A stretch of 64,000 nucleotides of DNA from Opitutus sp. (GCA_024707325.1 JANPZY010000001.1:930001-994000), one strand, 5' to 3'; positions 35,014 to 44,438 are shown, counted from the stretch's first letter. Notes: generated from the sequence alone by a model not told the origin. A program made the numbers and translations.

Positions 35014-35046
35014 ATCGCCAAGTTATCGCCCGCCGCCCCGTCCGAG

Positions 35047-35071
35047 CAAAGTAACCCAATAGGTTACTTTG
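35047..35071. repeat. Palindrome type 3 (CAAAGTAACC...GGTTACTTTG)
   Basis: Arms of 10 bp flank CAATA. The same arms recur at 63074-63100 with a perfect centre. It lies 49 bp past the stop of the GH30 gene. Confidence 0.8.
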
Positions 35072-35119
35072 TTCGGTGCGCGTTCACTGGCGTAGAGACC
35101 TGCGGTTCGAACGCGGAGC

Positions 35120-36556
35120 TTACCTCCTCGCGGGAATCACGATCGTCGCGATCGAGCGCGCGGGGCTCACGGTCGCGGCGGCGTCGCCTTTGATCCACAC
35201 GCTGAAGGGCTGATCTTTTTCCGAGGAGTTCATCACGATCACGGCGATGCTGCCGTCAGGATTCACGAACGCGGTCGTGAGCAGGCGATCGACCGTCGGC
35301 GCGGCGACGATGCGCTTCGCGCCCGGGCGCACGAACTTCGAGAAGTGTCCGATGTAGTAAAACGCCGGCGTGAAGTGCAGCTCGCCGTTGCGTGTGTCGC
35401 CGTGCACGGGCGCGAAGCAGAAGTTCTGCACGTGATTCGGCCCGCCGGTTTCATCGAGGAGGATGTTCCAATCGGTCCAGCCCGTCGCGCCATGATTGAA
35501 ATCGTTGATCATCGAGCGGCCGTAAGCCTCGGCGAGATCCCAGTCGTGCATCTTCGAAAACTCGAAGGGCCCGTTGCAGCCTTCGGTGAAGAGCAGGTGC
35601 TTGTCCGGAAATGCTTCGCGTGTGCGCGCGACGTTTTCAAAGACGTCCTCGACATACCAGTGGAAGCCGAAACCCCAGAAATATTTCGCGGCCTCAGGAT
35701 CGCTCATGAGTGTGGATGCGCGCTGGTAGAGCTGATTGCGGTTGTGATCCCAGCCGACGATCTTGCGATCGCCGAGACCTTCGGCGGCGAGCGTCGGTCC
35801 GAGATGATCGCGCACGAAGTCGCGCTCTTCCTCCGCGGTGAAGATGCACGATTCCCACGTCTGAGTGGCCATCGGTTCGTTCTGCACGGTGACGCCCCAG
35901 ATCGGCACGCCCTCGGCTTCGTAAGCGCGGATGAATTTCGCGACATACTTCGCCCACGTGTCGCGATGCTCGGGGAGAAGTTTTCCGCCGTGCAGCATAT
36001 TGCCGCTGTCCTTCATCCACGCGGGCGGACTCCACGGGCTCGCGTAAACGGTGACGTTCTTCTTGCCCGCGGTCTCGAGCGCCGCGCGGATCAGCGGCAA
36101 ACGATGCTGGCGATCGGGCGCGACGTCGAACGTGCGCAACTCGCGATCGCCGTCGGCGACATAGGTGTAACTCGCCGACGAGAAATCGCTGCTGTGAATC
36201 GTCGTCCGCACGAGCGAGTAGCCGATGCCTTTCACCGGATCGAAATACGCGCGCAGCACCTCTTCCTGTTTGTTGCGCGGGAGCTTCGCGTAGGTTTCGG
36301 CGGACGCATCCGTGATCGCGCCGCCGATGCCGAGCACGGTTTCGAAGCGACGCTCGGGATCGACGAACACGCACTCGACCGTCTCGGGCGGTTGGCCGAG
36401 ATGCTTGAACGCGATCGTGCCCGTGGCAGCGAGCCGATGATCGGTGCCGGATTGCGTGAGATAAACCTGCGCCGATGGCGGAGCGGCGACGAGAGCGGGC
36501 GCAGCGGACAACGCCACGAGCGCGGTGAGAGGAAAGAGAGGAAGTTTCGCTTTCAT
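35120..36556 (-). CDS. Exported GH30 family glycoside hydrolase
   Basis: The 478-residue protein has a signal peptide (MKAKLPLFPLTALVALSAAPALVAA). GH30 features are clear: FETVLGIGGAITDASAETY, YSLVRTTIHSSDFS, YASPWSPPAWMKD, the acid/base Glu in WGVTVQNEPMA and the nucleophile Glu in LLFTEGCNGP. A C-terminal beta-sandwich is present (GHFSKFVRPGAKRI). GH30 enzymes include glucosylceramidases, beta-1,6-glucanases and beta-xylosidases; the sequence is closest in feel to the glucosylceramidase subgroup. It lies between the two TonB receptor genes, with a terminator 27 bp in front of its ATG. Confidence 0.9.
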   Translation of the reverse strand: MKAKLPLFPLTALVALSAAPALVAAPPSAQVYLTQSGTDHRLAATGTIAFKHLGQPPETVECVFVDPERRFETVLGIGGAITDASAETYAKLPRNKQEEVLRAYFDPVKGIGYSLVRTTIHSSDFSSASYTYVADGDRELRTFDVAPDRQHRLPLIRAALETAGKKNVTVYASPWSPPAWMKDSGNMLHGGKLLPEHRDTWAKYVAKFIRAYEAEGVPIWGVTVQNEPMATQTWESCIFTAEEERDFVRDHLGPTLAAEGLGDRKIVGWDHNRNQLYQRASTLMSDPEAAKYFWGFGFHWYVEDVFENVARTREAFPDKHLLFTEGCNGPFEFSKMHDWDLAEAYGRSMINDFNHGATGWTDWNILLDETGGPNHVQNFCFAPVHGDTRNGELHFTPAFYYIGHFSKFVRPGAKRIVAAPTVDRLLTTAFVNPDGSIAVIVMNSSEKDQPFSVWIKGDAAATVSPARSIATIVIPARR

Positions 36557-36582
36557 GTTTTTGGGGAGCTTGGGCGATAGAG

Positions 36583-36618
36583 AAAAAGGAGGCCGGGCCG
36601 CGTTGGGACCCGGCCTCC
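36583..36618 (-). terminator. Rho-independent terminator between TonB receptor 2 and GH30
   Basis: The 10-bp stem GGAGGCCGGG / CCCGGCCTCC is followed in the minus direction by T5. It lies about 100 bp past the receptor stop and only 27 bp before the GH30 start codon, so GH30 needs read-through or a promoter overlapping the hairpin. Confidence 0.8.
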
Positions 36619-36719
36619 ACGCGAGGTCCACACACCTCACGGAACTCGCGAAATCGTGGACGAGATTTTCGGTCGCCGCGCTGCGCTACCGATGAGGCGA
36701 ACGCAATCGCGGCGCCGGA

Positions 36720-39653
36720 TCAGAGTTTGTGCGTGAGCGAGAGCTGCCAGCGGATCGGCGAGGCGTAGATGAAGCCGTAGAGCTTACGATCGTTGGTGAA
36801 GTTCTCGACGTTGAGCTGCACGGCGGTGTCGCGTCCGTGCAGCTTGAAGCCGTAGCGGATCATCGCGTTGAACGTCGTGCGCGACGGCGTGGAGAGGAAG
36901 ATCGGGTTGCCGTTGTTATCGAGTGCGTTCTGGCCGTAGGCCGGATAGATCAGGCGCTCGCTCTCGTAAAATCCGCCGACGCCGATCGAGAGACCGTCGA
37001 GCGAGGTGTTTTTCGGGAACTGGTAGTTGATCCAGAACGTGCCCTGATCCTTCGGCGTATCGTCCATCGGCAGGCCCGTGCCGAAGGCGATGAAGGTCGA
37101 GGTGTCATTGGGATCTGAATACACTTCCTCCAACGGACGACCCGCGGTCGCGGCCCACGAGATCGGCGCATACCAGATCGCCCAGCGGTCCTCGGGATAC
37201 GGATACTTCGCCCACTCCTGCGCGTTAAGCACGACCTTCTTGATGTGCGACCACGAAACGAGGATCTGCAAATTCTCGGTCGGCGCGAAGATCAGCTGCG
37301 TGTCCCAACCCGACGAGCGGTCGCTGCCCGTCGCGACGCTGCGTTGCGCGCCGTTGCCGTCCATGGTCGCGTTGTTGACGAGTTCGTCGAACGGCAGGCT
37401 GCCGGGATCGGCGCCGTTGTAGATCCAGCCCCACCAGCCGTATTGGTTGTTTTTGGCGACGTTGGCGAAAACGGCATCGAGAAACGCCGCGCCCTCGGGC
37501 ATCGAGGCATTCGCATACCAATTCGTCGCGCCCGCGGCGTTGGTCGCTTGATAAACCGCACCTGCGTTGCGTGCCGCCTCCCACTGCGCAACGGAATCCA
37601 TCACCGCGGCGTTCCAGTCGTTGGTGGCGGGATTGAGGTCGTTGACGTTGTAAACGATGTCGCGCGTCGGATCGAAATTGAGCTCACCGCTCACGACCGG
37701 CGCAAACCACACAAGACTCGAGCTGCCGATCTGCGCGCGCGAACGCGTGATCTCGAAACGACTGATCGTTCCGGAGAGTCGGCCGTTGAAGAGATCGATC
37801 TTGAGGCCGACTTCCTTGTTCTTCGCGAGTGCGGCCTGGAGCGGGTTGCCGTAGAAATCGAGTTTACCCTGGTAGTTGGGCTCCACGCCTTCGGACTGCA
37901 TCGCGTAAACCGACACCTCACGCGTGATCGCGAAGCTCGCGCCGAACTGCGTGGTGGTGTCCTTGCTCACGACGCCATGCGAGAAACGCGGCGCAGTGTC
38001 CCCGTTGGGCGTGCCGTCGGAGCGATATTCGGGATTGTATTCCCACACGGTGTTCCAGCTGCGATCGCGGCGCACACCAGCGATGAGCGTGAGGCGATCG
38101 TCGAGAAACTTGCCCTGATAAACCGCGTAGAGCGCGGGGTTCGACGTGGTCGTGTCAGAGTTGTCCCACTCGACCATGCCGCGATCGGCCGTGACACCAT
38201 CACCCTGCACCCCGAAGCGAATCGGCGAAAAATCGGCCGGGCTGTGATAGTTCGCCACGTCGCCCGCCGTCTGACGCGTGCTGACTTCGACGCGCTCCTT
38301 CGTGTAAGTGAAACCACCGAGGATCGAGTGATCCATGCGCAGCCAGCGCGACGAATTTTCGAAGAGCTTGAACGTGTAGTTCAACTCCGCGCGCACCTGG
38401 TCGTGCGTGTTGTCGCGCCACTGCTTCTCCCACTGATACGAAAGCGTCGACGGCTGCGGACCCGCGGGCACGCCGGCCTGACCAGAGCTGAGGCCCTGAT
38501 ACTCGACGGGGGCGATCGCCCACTCCGGCACGTTGCTGCCCTCGGAGATGCGCTGAAGCGCAGCGAGGTTGTCGAGCTGTTCCCAGTCGAACGTCGCGTG
38601 ATTCACGCCGGCGAGGAAGTGCAGGTTCTCCGTGATCTTCTGCGTGATCTTGATGTTGTAATTGGCCGCCGTGCTCGCGCGGTAAGTGTCGGGGCCGCTC
38701 CAGCGAAATTCGCGCTGATCGTGTCCGGGGATCGGGAGGAAGTTGCCGTTGTAGCCGGCGCTGTCGTTGACGAAACCCGACACGGCCGCGCGAACGTTCT
38801 GCCAGCCGATGCCATCGACGCGCTCCTTGCCGTATTCGACGTCGAACAACACCTCGGTGTTCTTGAACGGCCGCCACGAGATCACCGGCGAAACGAAGAA
38901 GTGATGATGCTCGTTGAAGTCCGTGTAGTCGTCGCCGTCCTCGACCGCGGCGGTGAGGCGATACGCGAGCGTGCCGGATTCATTGATCGCGTCCGTCGTG
39001 TCGAGCGTCGCGCGCTTGAAGTTGTAGCTGCCGATCGCGAGGCCGAGCTCGGTGGAGCGTTCGCGCTCGGGCTGTTTCACGAGATAGTTCACCACGCCGC
39101 CAAAATTGCCGACGCCGTAGAGCAGCGAGGCGGGACCGCGCGCAATCTCGACGCGCGCGATATTGATCGAGTCGGTGGATTGCTGGCGGCGGAAACCGTC
39201 GCGCAACACCGACTCGGTCTGAAAGCCGCGGATCTTCATGTGCGTCTGATCCGGATTCGCGGTAACGCCCTCGGGGTTGTTGATCTTGCCCGGCGTGGTC
39301 GAGAAGCTGCCGGACGCGGCGCCGTAGTCGTTCTGCGTCTGCAGCAGAATGCCGGAGCTGTAGCGCAACGCCTCGCGCAGATCGCGAGAACCGGTGTCGC
39401 GCAGAAACTCGGCGGTCACGACCTCGAGCGGCATCGGCAGATCCTTGATCGCGGTGTTGAGACGTGTGCCCGAGATGGCGTTGGTGGCCTTGTATCCACG
39501 ATCCTTGGACACATCGACCTCGAAGGGCGAGAGCACGACCGGATCTTCATTGGTCTCCGGCGTGGTCGTGGCAGGAGCTTGAGCGCGCGCAGTGGCGCCA
39601 AGCGAAAGAGCGGCCGCGGTGGACGCAGCCAGCAGCAAGCGGTGGGGTTTCAT
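36720..39653 (-). CDS. TonB-dependent outer-membrane receptor (SPFEV type)
   Basis: The 977-residue protein has a signal peptide (MKPHRLLLAASTAAALSLGATARAQ), then EDPVVLSPFEVDVSKDRGYKATNAISGTRLNT. The plug domain (VTAEFLRDTGSRDLREALRYSSGI, VEIARGPASLLYGVGNFGGVVNYLVKQP) and a TonB-receptor barrel follow, ending in LTHKL. It resembles the other receptor in the N-terminal SPFEV segment but differs through the barrel, so the ligand is probably different. It is divergent from the second sensor kinase gene over 173 bp, which suggests that this kinase may govern it. Confidence 0.9.
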   Translation of the reverse strand: MKPHRLLLAASTAAALSLGATARAQAPATTTPETNEDPVVLSPFEVDVSKDRGYKATNAISGTRLNTAIKDLPMPLEVVTAEFLRDTGSRDLREALRYSSGILLQTQNDYGAASGSFSTTPGKINNPEGVTANPDQTHMKIRGFQTESVLRDGFRRQQSTDSINIARVEIARGPASLLYGVGNFGGVVNYLVKQPERERSTELGLAIGSYNFKRATLDTTDAINESGTLAYRLTAAVEDGDDYTDFNEHHHFFVSPVISWRPFKNTEVLFDVEYGKERVDGIGWQNVRAAVSGFVNDSAGYNGNFLPIPGHDQREFRWSGPDTYRASTAANYNIKITQKITENLHFLAGVNHATFDWEQLDNLAALQRISEGSNVPEWAIAPVEYQGLSSGQAGVPAGPQPSTLSYQWEKQWRDNTHDQVRAELNYTFKLFENSSRWLRMDHSILGGFTYTKERVEVSTRQTAGDVANYHSPADFSPIRFGVQGDGVTADRGMVEWDNSDTTTSNPALYAVYQGKFLDDRLTLIAGVRRDRSWNTVWEYNPEYRSDGTPNGDTAPRFSHGVVSKDTTTQFGASFAITREVSVYAMQSEGVEPNYQGKLDFYGNPLQAALAKNKEVGLKIDLFNGRLSGTISRFEITRSRAQIGSSSLVWFAPVVSGELNFDPTRDIVYNVNDLNPATNDWNAAVMDSVAQWEAARNAGAVYQATNAAGATNWYANASMPEGAAFLDAVFANVAKNNQYGWWGWIYNGADPGSLPFDELVNNATMDGNGAQRSVATGSDRSSGWDTQLIFAPTENLQILVSWSHIKKVVLNAQEWAKYPYPEDRWAIWYAPISWAATAGRPLEEVYSDPNDTSTFIAFGTGLPMDDTPKDQGTFWINYQFPKNTSLDGLSIGVGGFYESERLIYPAYGQNALDNNGNPIFLSTPSRTTFNAMIRYGFKLHGRDTAVQLNVENFTNDRKLYGFIYASPIRWQLSLTHKL

Positions 39654-39826
39654 GGGGCGTAGTTCGTCGGCAGTTTGAGACCCTCGGCGGCGAAAGCTCC
39701 GCCTACGGCGAAAGCACATGCAGGGTTGCAGGTTGGGGAAGGCATATCGCGCCTGGGGTTCCCGCAATTTAACAGCGCCAGCCTGAACGAGCCATCCCTC
39801 TTTGGAGGGACGGGAGAATTCTTGGA

Positions 39827-42133
39827 ATGCACTCGGGCCGATTTACGATGTCGCTCACTTCGCGCGCCACCCCCACCCCGCTCGCCCTCATGCGCCGCTC
39901 TCGTCCGAGTCTCCGCCTCGCTGCTATGTTCGCGTTGTTCGCGAGTGCATTGGCGCTGCCTGCCACAGCCGCGGACGAACGCTCCATCGATACGGCCGAA
40001 AAGATCCTCTCGCTCACGATCGATGAGGCGGCGAAACGTCTGCCGATTTCGGTGCGCGGCGTGGTCACCGCGGCCGAGCCGGACTGGAGCGGACAATTCT
40101 TCGTGCAGGACGAAACCGGCGGCGTGTTCGTGGAAAATCTCACGAAAACTCCGCCGGCGATCGGCGACCTCGTGCACGTGCACGGCGTCAGTCACCCGGG
40201 CGCATTCGCGCCGATCGTGAGTTCGCCGTCGTGGGAACACCTCGGTGTCGCTCCCCTTCCCGCGCCGAAACGCGTGCTGATCGAGTCGCTTCAACTCGGA
40301 CAGGAAGACGGTCTGCGCGTCGAAGTCGCCGGCATCGTGCGCACGGTCCGCGTGGAAAACGCGCGCCTCAAACTCGAACTCGCGGTCGGCGGTTTTCGGC
40401 TGGAGGTCTTCACGCGACTTCCGCCGGTCGGTGATCCGCAATCGCTGGTCGCCGCCCGTGTGCGCGTGCGCGGCACCGCCGCCACCCACTACAACGCCGC
40501 GCTGCGCCATCTCACGTCGGTCGCGGTGTATTCGCCGACGCCCGAAGACTTCGCGGTGCTCGAGCCCGCCCCGCCCGATCCGTTCGCGCAACCGTCCGTG
40601 CCAATCCAATCGGTTGCCCAATACCGCCACGACGCCGCACCCGCGGGACGTCTTCACGTGCGCGGACACGTGACACTGCAACGCCGCGGCGAGGATCTGT
40701 TTCTCGAGGACGCCACCGGCGGTATCCGAATTTCAACGACGGAACCTTCCGATCTCCCTGCCGGTTCGCTGGTCGATGCGGTCGGTTTTCTGGAGTTTCA
40801 CAACCACCTACCCGTTCTCCGCGATTCCACGGTGCGCCGGAGCGACGAGCCGGTGTTGCCCGTCGCTCCGCGCGAGGTAAAAATCTCCGACCTGCAGCGC
40901 GGGCTGCATCACGCGCAGTTCGTGACGCTCCGCGGGCGGCTGCTCGATCGCGCGTCGCGCCGCTTGGAGCGCCGCGAGTTCGGTGTCTCGGTGATCCAGA
41001 CCACCTGCGTAATGCAGGGCGACGGACTGATCTTCATGCTCGAACATGAGAGCGAGCGCGAGAGTCCCGCGCTCGCGGACATTCCGCTCGGCAGCACGAT
41101 CGCCGTCGACGGCGTGTGCTTTTCCGATGTCGAACTCGACGGCAAACTTCGCTCGCTGCGCCTGCTGATACCACCCGACGCTACCGTGCACGTGCTCGCG
41201 AAGCCCGGCTGGTTCACGCCCGCGCGTTTGCTCATCGGGATCGCACTGCTGAGTGCGCTGCTGCTCGTCGCGCTGCTTTGGACGCTGACGGTTTCAAAGA
41301 AAAACGCCGCGCTGCGTTCGCTCGTCCGCAAGCTCGAAGCCGCGCAACGCGAACTCCAGGAGGCGCACGACACGCTCGAGCAAAAAGTCGCCGAGCGTTC
41401 CGCGCAGCTCCAAGTGCAGATGACCGAGCGTCACGAAGCCGAGCTGCAGTTCAAAGCCGTGCTCGCTGAGCGCACGCGCCTCGCGCGCGACCTGCACGAT
41501 TCGCTCGAGCAAACGCTCGCCGGCATCGCGCTCCAACTCGACACCGCCGCAAAACTCTTCGACCGCACGCCGGAAAACTCCCGCCACCACCTCCAGCTCG
41601 CGCGCAACTGGATCCGCCAAAGCCAGGTCGAGTTGCGCCGCTCGATCTGGGATCTGCGTTCGCGCGAACTCGAGCAGTTCGACATCGCCACTGCGCTTCG
41701 CCAAAGCGCCGAGCATCTCGTCGACGGCACCGGCACCACCGTGGCGTTCGCCTCGCGCGGCGAACGCTACCGCCTGCCCGAGGTCGTCGAGGAAAACGTC
41801 CTCCGCATCGGCCAGGAAGCGCTCACCAACATCGCGAAACACGCCCGCGCGCGCCACATCGACATCGCGTTCGATTTCACCCCGAGCGCGCTCGTCCTCC
41901 GCATCGCCGACGATGGCGCCGGCTTCGATCTGCCGACCGTGCCCTCCGCGAGCGACAGTCATTTCGGACTGCTCGGTATGCAGGAACGCGCGAAGCGCAT
42001 TTCCGCGCGCCTCCGCATCGAAAGCACGCCCGGACGCGGCACGGTGGTGACGGTCGAAGTGCCATTCGCCGCGCCCGACGCCGCCGCGCAACCCGACGCA
42101 TCCACCGGCGTCTCACGTTCCACCGCCCCATGA
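39827..42133 (+). CDS. NarX-type sensor histidine kinase with OB-like sensor repeats (second copy)
   Basis: The 768-residue protein has an N-terminal signal/anchor (RLAAMFALFASALALPATAA) and a periplasmic region with repeated OB-like segments (VRGVVTAAEPDWSGQFFVQDETGGVFV...GDLVHVHGVSHPG; VRGHVTLQRRGEDLFLEDATGGIRI). A membrane helix (LLIGIALLSALLLVALLWTL), a coiled coil, HisKA_3 (ERTRLARDLHDSLEQTLAGI) and HATPase_c (LRIGQEALTNIAKHARARHIDI, IADDGAGFDL) follow. It has the same architecture as the kinase at 28115-30253. Its stop overlaps the start of the regulator gene as ATGA, so translation is coupled. Confidence 0.88.
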   Translation: MHSGRFTMSLTSRATPTPLALMRRSRPSLRLAAMFALFASALALPATAADERSIDTAEKILSLTIDEAAKRLPISVRGVVTAAEPDWSGQFFVQDETGGVFVENLTKTPPAIGDLVHVHGVSHPGAFAPIVSSPSWEHLGVAPLPAPKRVLIESLQLGQEDGLRVEVAGIVRTVRVENARLKLELAVGGFRLEVFTRLPPVGDPQSLVAARVRVRGTAATHYNAALRHLTSVAVYSPTPEDFAVLEPAPPDPFAQPSVPIQSVAQYRHDAAPAGRLHVRGHVTLQRRGEDLFLEDATGGIRISTTEPSDLPAGSLVDAVGFLEFHNHLPVLRDSTVRRSDEPVLPVAPREVKISDLQRGLHHAQFVTLRGRLLDRASRRLERREFGVSVIQTTCVMQGDGLIFMLEHESERESPALADIPLGSTIAVDGVCFSDVELDGKLRSLRLLIPPDATVHVLAKPGWFTPARLLIGIALLSALLLVALLWTLTVSKKNAALRSLVRKLEAAQRELQEAHDTLEQKVAERSAQLQVQMTERHEAELQFKAVLAERTRLARDLHDSLEQTLAGIALQLDTAAKLFDRTPENSRHHLQLARNWIRQSQVELRRSIWDLRSRELEQFDIATALRQSAEHLVDGTGTTVAFASRGERYRLPEVVEENVLRIGQEALTNIAKHARARHIDIAFDFTPSALVLRIADDGAGFDLPTVPSASDSHFGLLGMQERAKRISARLRIESTPGRGTVVTVEVPFAAPDAAAQPDASTGVSRSTAP

Positions 42134-42759
42134 GCCGCGAAGCCACCTTGCGCATCCTGATCGCCGACGATCATTTCATCGTCCGCAGCGGACTCGTTGC
42201 GCTGATTCAGGCCGAGCCCGACATGAAAGTCGTCGCCGAAGCCGCCGACGGCGCGCAAGCCGTCACCTTCTACGCGCAACATCGCCCCGACCTCGCGCTG
42301 CTCGACCTGCGCATGCCGGTCAAAAACGGCAACGACGCGATCGTCGCGATCCGCGCGGAGTTTCCGCAGGCGCGCATCCTCGTGCTCACCGCGTTCAACG
42401 GCGACGAAGACATTTACAAAGCTCTCCGCGCCGGCGCGCTCGGCTACGTGCTCAAGAGCGCGACCGGCGAATCGCTCATTCCTGCGATCCGCGCCGTCGC
42501 CGCCGGACAGCCGTGGATTCCCGACGACATCGCCACGCGCCTCGCGATGCGCAACGCCCACGAAGCGCTCACCGCGCGCGAAGTGCAGGTCCTGCGCGAA
42601 GCCGCGCGCGGCAAAGCGAACAAGGAGATCGCCGCCGCCCTAGCGATTTCCGAATACACGGTGAAAGACCACCTCAAGGCGATCCTCGCGAAACTGCACG
42701 CCGCCGACCGCACCGAAGCCGTCACCGCCGCCGTCCAACGCGGCATCATCGAGCTCTGA
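42130..42759 (+). CDS. NarL/FixJ-type response regulator (partner of upstream kinase)
   Basis: The 209-residue protein has a receiver domain (ILIADDHFIVRSGLVAL, Asp in LALLDLRMPVKNG, VLTAFNGDEDIYKALRAGALGYVLKSA) and a LuxR-type DNA-binding domain (ALTAREVQVLREAARGKANKEIAAALAISEYTVKDHLKAILAKL). The start codon overlaps the kinase stop by 4 bp (ATGA). It is the output half of the second two-component system and likely a transcription activator or repressor for the adjoining receptor gene. That target is inferred only from position. Confidence 0.92.
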   Translation: MSREATLRILIADDHFIVRSGLVALIQAEPDMKVVAEAADGAQAVTFYAQHRPDLALLDLRMPVKNGNDAIVAIRAEFPQARILVLTAFNGDEDIYKALRAGALGYVLKSATGESLIPAIRAVAAGQPWIPDDIATRLAMRNAHEALTAREVQVLREAARGKANKEIAAALAISEYTVKDHLKAILAKLHAADRTEAVTAAVQRGIIEL

Positions 42760-42876
42760 GTCGGCGAGTCGCCGAAGTCCTTAGGCAACCGCCACGCGAA
42801 CCCCGGCTCAGCGAGACGCTTCGCCTACCTGTCCCTCAGCCCAAAGCTCTAGGCTCTCACCTCGAAGCTATCGCAT

Positions 42877-42967
42877 CTTTCAACCTTCACCTTTCAACTT
42901 TCAACTGGGCGCGGCGCGGCACCCCGCGCCCTCCGTCTCTCAACTCTCAGCCCTCAACCCTCAACTC
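42877..42967. repeat. 7-bp GTTGARR/YYTCAAC repeat block
   Basis: Runs of CTTTCAA, CTTTCAC, CTCTCAA and CCTCAAC-like heptamers, interrupted by a GC-rich hairpin-like stretch. The minus-strand gene ending at 42961 takes its TGA from the first heptamer (TCA of TCAACTCC). Confidence 0.75.
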
Positions 42968-43857
42968 CGGGCCGCGCCTTCACGGCCCGGAAACGTCAGC
43001 TCCGCGATTCCGCTCTTGTCGAGATGCCCGAGGCCCAGCTCGACCATGCGATCGTATTGACGCTTCGTCGCCTCCGCGAGCGGCAGCGTGAGCCCAACAT
43101 CCTGGCCGAGCCGCCACGCGATCGTGCTGTCCTTCGCCGCGTGCGCCGCAGAGAAATAGCAATCGTGCGCGCGGTTCTGCATGTCCTCGCCGTCCGTTTT
43201 AAGCACCTGCGAATTCGCGCCCGTTTGCGCGAACACTTCGCGTAACATTTCCAGATCGAGACCGAGCGCCGCGCCGAGTCCGAGACCTTCCGCGAGCGCT
43301 GCCGTGTTCATGTTCATCACCATGTTCACGAGCGCCTTCACCTTCGCCGCCGAACCTGTCGGTCCGACGAAGCGCAGCGCCGCGCTCAGTTTTTCCAAAA
43401 TCGGTTTCACGCGCTCGAACACCGCCGCGTCGCCGCCGCACATCAGATAAAGCGTGCCGTTGCGCGCCTGCGGGATCGACGACGCCATGCACGCCTCGAT
43501 CGACGACGCGCCCGCGGCTTTCGCGCGCCGCTCCACTTCCACGTGCGTCGACGGCGTGATCGTGGCGCAGTTCACGAAGATCTTTCCCTGCGCGCCGACC
43601 AGCAACGAATCGCCCGACTCGGCAAACACGCCGAGCTGCGCCGCATCGTCCGTCACCACCGTGAAAATCACATCCGCCGCCGCCGTCACTTCGGCGAGCG
43701 TCGTCGCGTGTTTCGCGCGCAGTTCCGTCGCGAGTCCCTCCGCGCTCGGCGCGTGCACGTCGGACACCACCGACACCGTGTAACCACAGTCCTTCAACCG
43801 ACGCGCCATGTTGGCGCCCATCCGCCCGACTCCGACAAATGCGATGCGAGGATTCAT
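42961..43857 (-). CDS. 3-hydroxyisobutyrate dehydrogenase-family NAD(P)-dependent oxidoreductase
   Basis: The 298-residue protein begins MNPRIAFVGVGRMGANMARRLKDCGY, a Rossmann dinucleotide loop. The family continues with VNCATITPSTHVEVERRAKAAG, MCGGDAAVFERVKPILEKL, and the substrate/catalytic block GPTGSAAKVKALVNMVMNMN with the conserved Lys. Relatives oxidise 3-hydroxyisobutyrate, tartronate semialdehyde or similar beta-hydroxy acids; the substrate is not resolvable here. An upstream GTG (43875) overlaps the stop of the VOC gene, and ATG 43857 gives the standard N-terminus. The two genes are probably one transcript. The stop lies inside a heptamer repeat block. Confidence 0.88.
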   Translation of the reverse strand: MNPRIAFVGVGRMGANMARRLKDCGYTVSVVSDVHAPSAEGLATELRAKHATTLAEVTAAADVIFTVVTDDAAQLGVFAESGDSLLVGAQGKIFVNCATITPSTHVEVERRAKAAGASSIEACMASSIPQARNGTLYLMCGGDAAVFERVKPILEKLSAALRFVGPTGSAAKVKALVNMVMNMNTAALAEGLGLGAALGLDLEMLREVFAQTGANSQVLKTDGEDMQNRAHDCYFSAAHAAKDSTIAWRLGQDVGLTLPLAEATKRQYDRMVELGLGHLDKSGIAELTFPGREGAARS

Positions 43858-43871
43858 GATGGCGGAAAAGC

Positions 43872-44270
43872 TCACCGCGATTTCTCCAACTGCAACAAAT
43901 CCCAGCGGTTGCCGTAGAGATCGGTGAACACCGCCACCGTCCCGTAAGCCTCCTCGCGCGGCGCCTCGGCAAACGTCACTCCGCGCGCCCGCAACGCCTC
44001 GTAATCGCGCCAGAAATCATCCGTGTGCAAAAACAGAAACACGCGCCCGCCCGCCTGATTTCCGATCGCCGCGCGCTCCGTTTCGTTCTTCGCCCGCGCG
44101 AGCAGCAAACGACTCTCGCTCGATCCTCGCGGCGCCACGAGCACCCAGCGTTTATCTCCGCCAAGCGGCGTATCCTCGACCAACTCGAACCCGAGCACGC
44201 CTGTGTAATACGCGATCGCCTCGTCATACTCGCGCACCAGCAAAGCGATATAGCCCAGCGCCTGTTTCAT
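43872..44270 (-). CDS. VOC/glyoxalase-fold protein
   Basis: The 132-residue protein starts MKQALGYIALLVREYDEAIAYYTGVLGFELVEDTPLGGDKRWVLVAP and ends FTDLYGNRWDLLQLEK, the paired beta-alpha-beta-beta-beta modules of the vicinal oxygen chelate fold. The family includes glyoxalase I, dioxygenases and antibiotic-binding proteins. Function is not determinable. It lies directly upstream of the dehydrogenase with overlapping stop/start possibilities. An 11-bp array occupies the DNA upstream of its start. Confidence 0.8.
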   Translation of the reverse strand: MKQALGYIALLVREYDEAIAYYTGVLGFELVEDTPLGGDKRWVLVAPRGSSESRLLLARAKNETERAAIGNQAGGRVFLFLHTDDFWRDYEALRARGVTFAEAPREEAYGTVAVFTDLYGNRWDLLQLEKSR

Positions 44271-44322
44271 CCGCCCACGCTGCGCCAACGAGCACTCACC
44301 GTCCCGCCCAAAATCGCTCCAC

Positions 44323-44432
44323 GTCGAGCCACACTCCGCACCGGATCGTGCCAAGGTGCGTCCCACGTCGCGACAAGGTGCGCACATCGTCGTGCCTCGG
44401 TGCGCACCGCATCGAGCGCGTGTCCGGCCCAG
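44323..44432. repeat. 11-bp degenerate tandem array, about 10 units
   Basis: Units GTCGAGCCACA, CTCCGCACCGG, ATCGTGCCAAG, GTGCGTCCCAC, GTCGCGACAAG, GTGCGCACATC, GTCGTGCCTCG, GTGCGCACCGC follow without gaps. It lies between the VOC gene start and the seqA-like gene stop. Confidence 0.8.
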
Positions 44433-44438
44433 CTCGGT

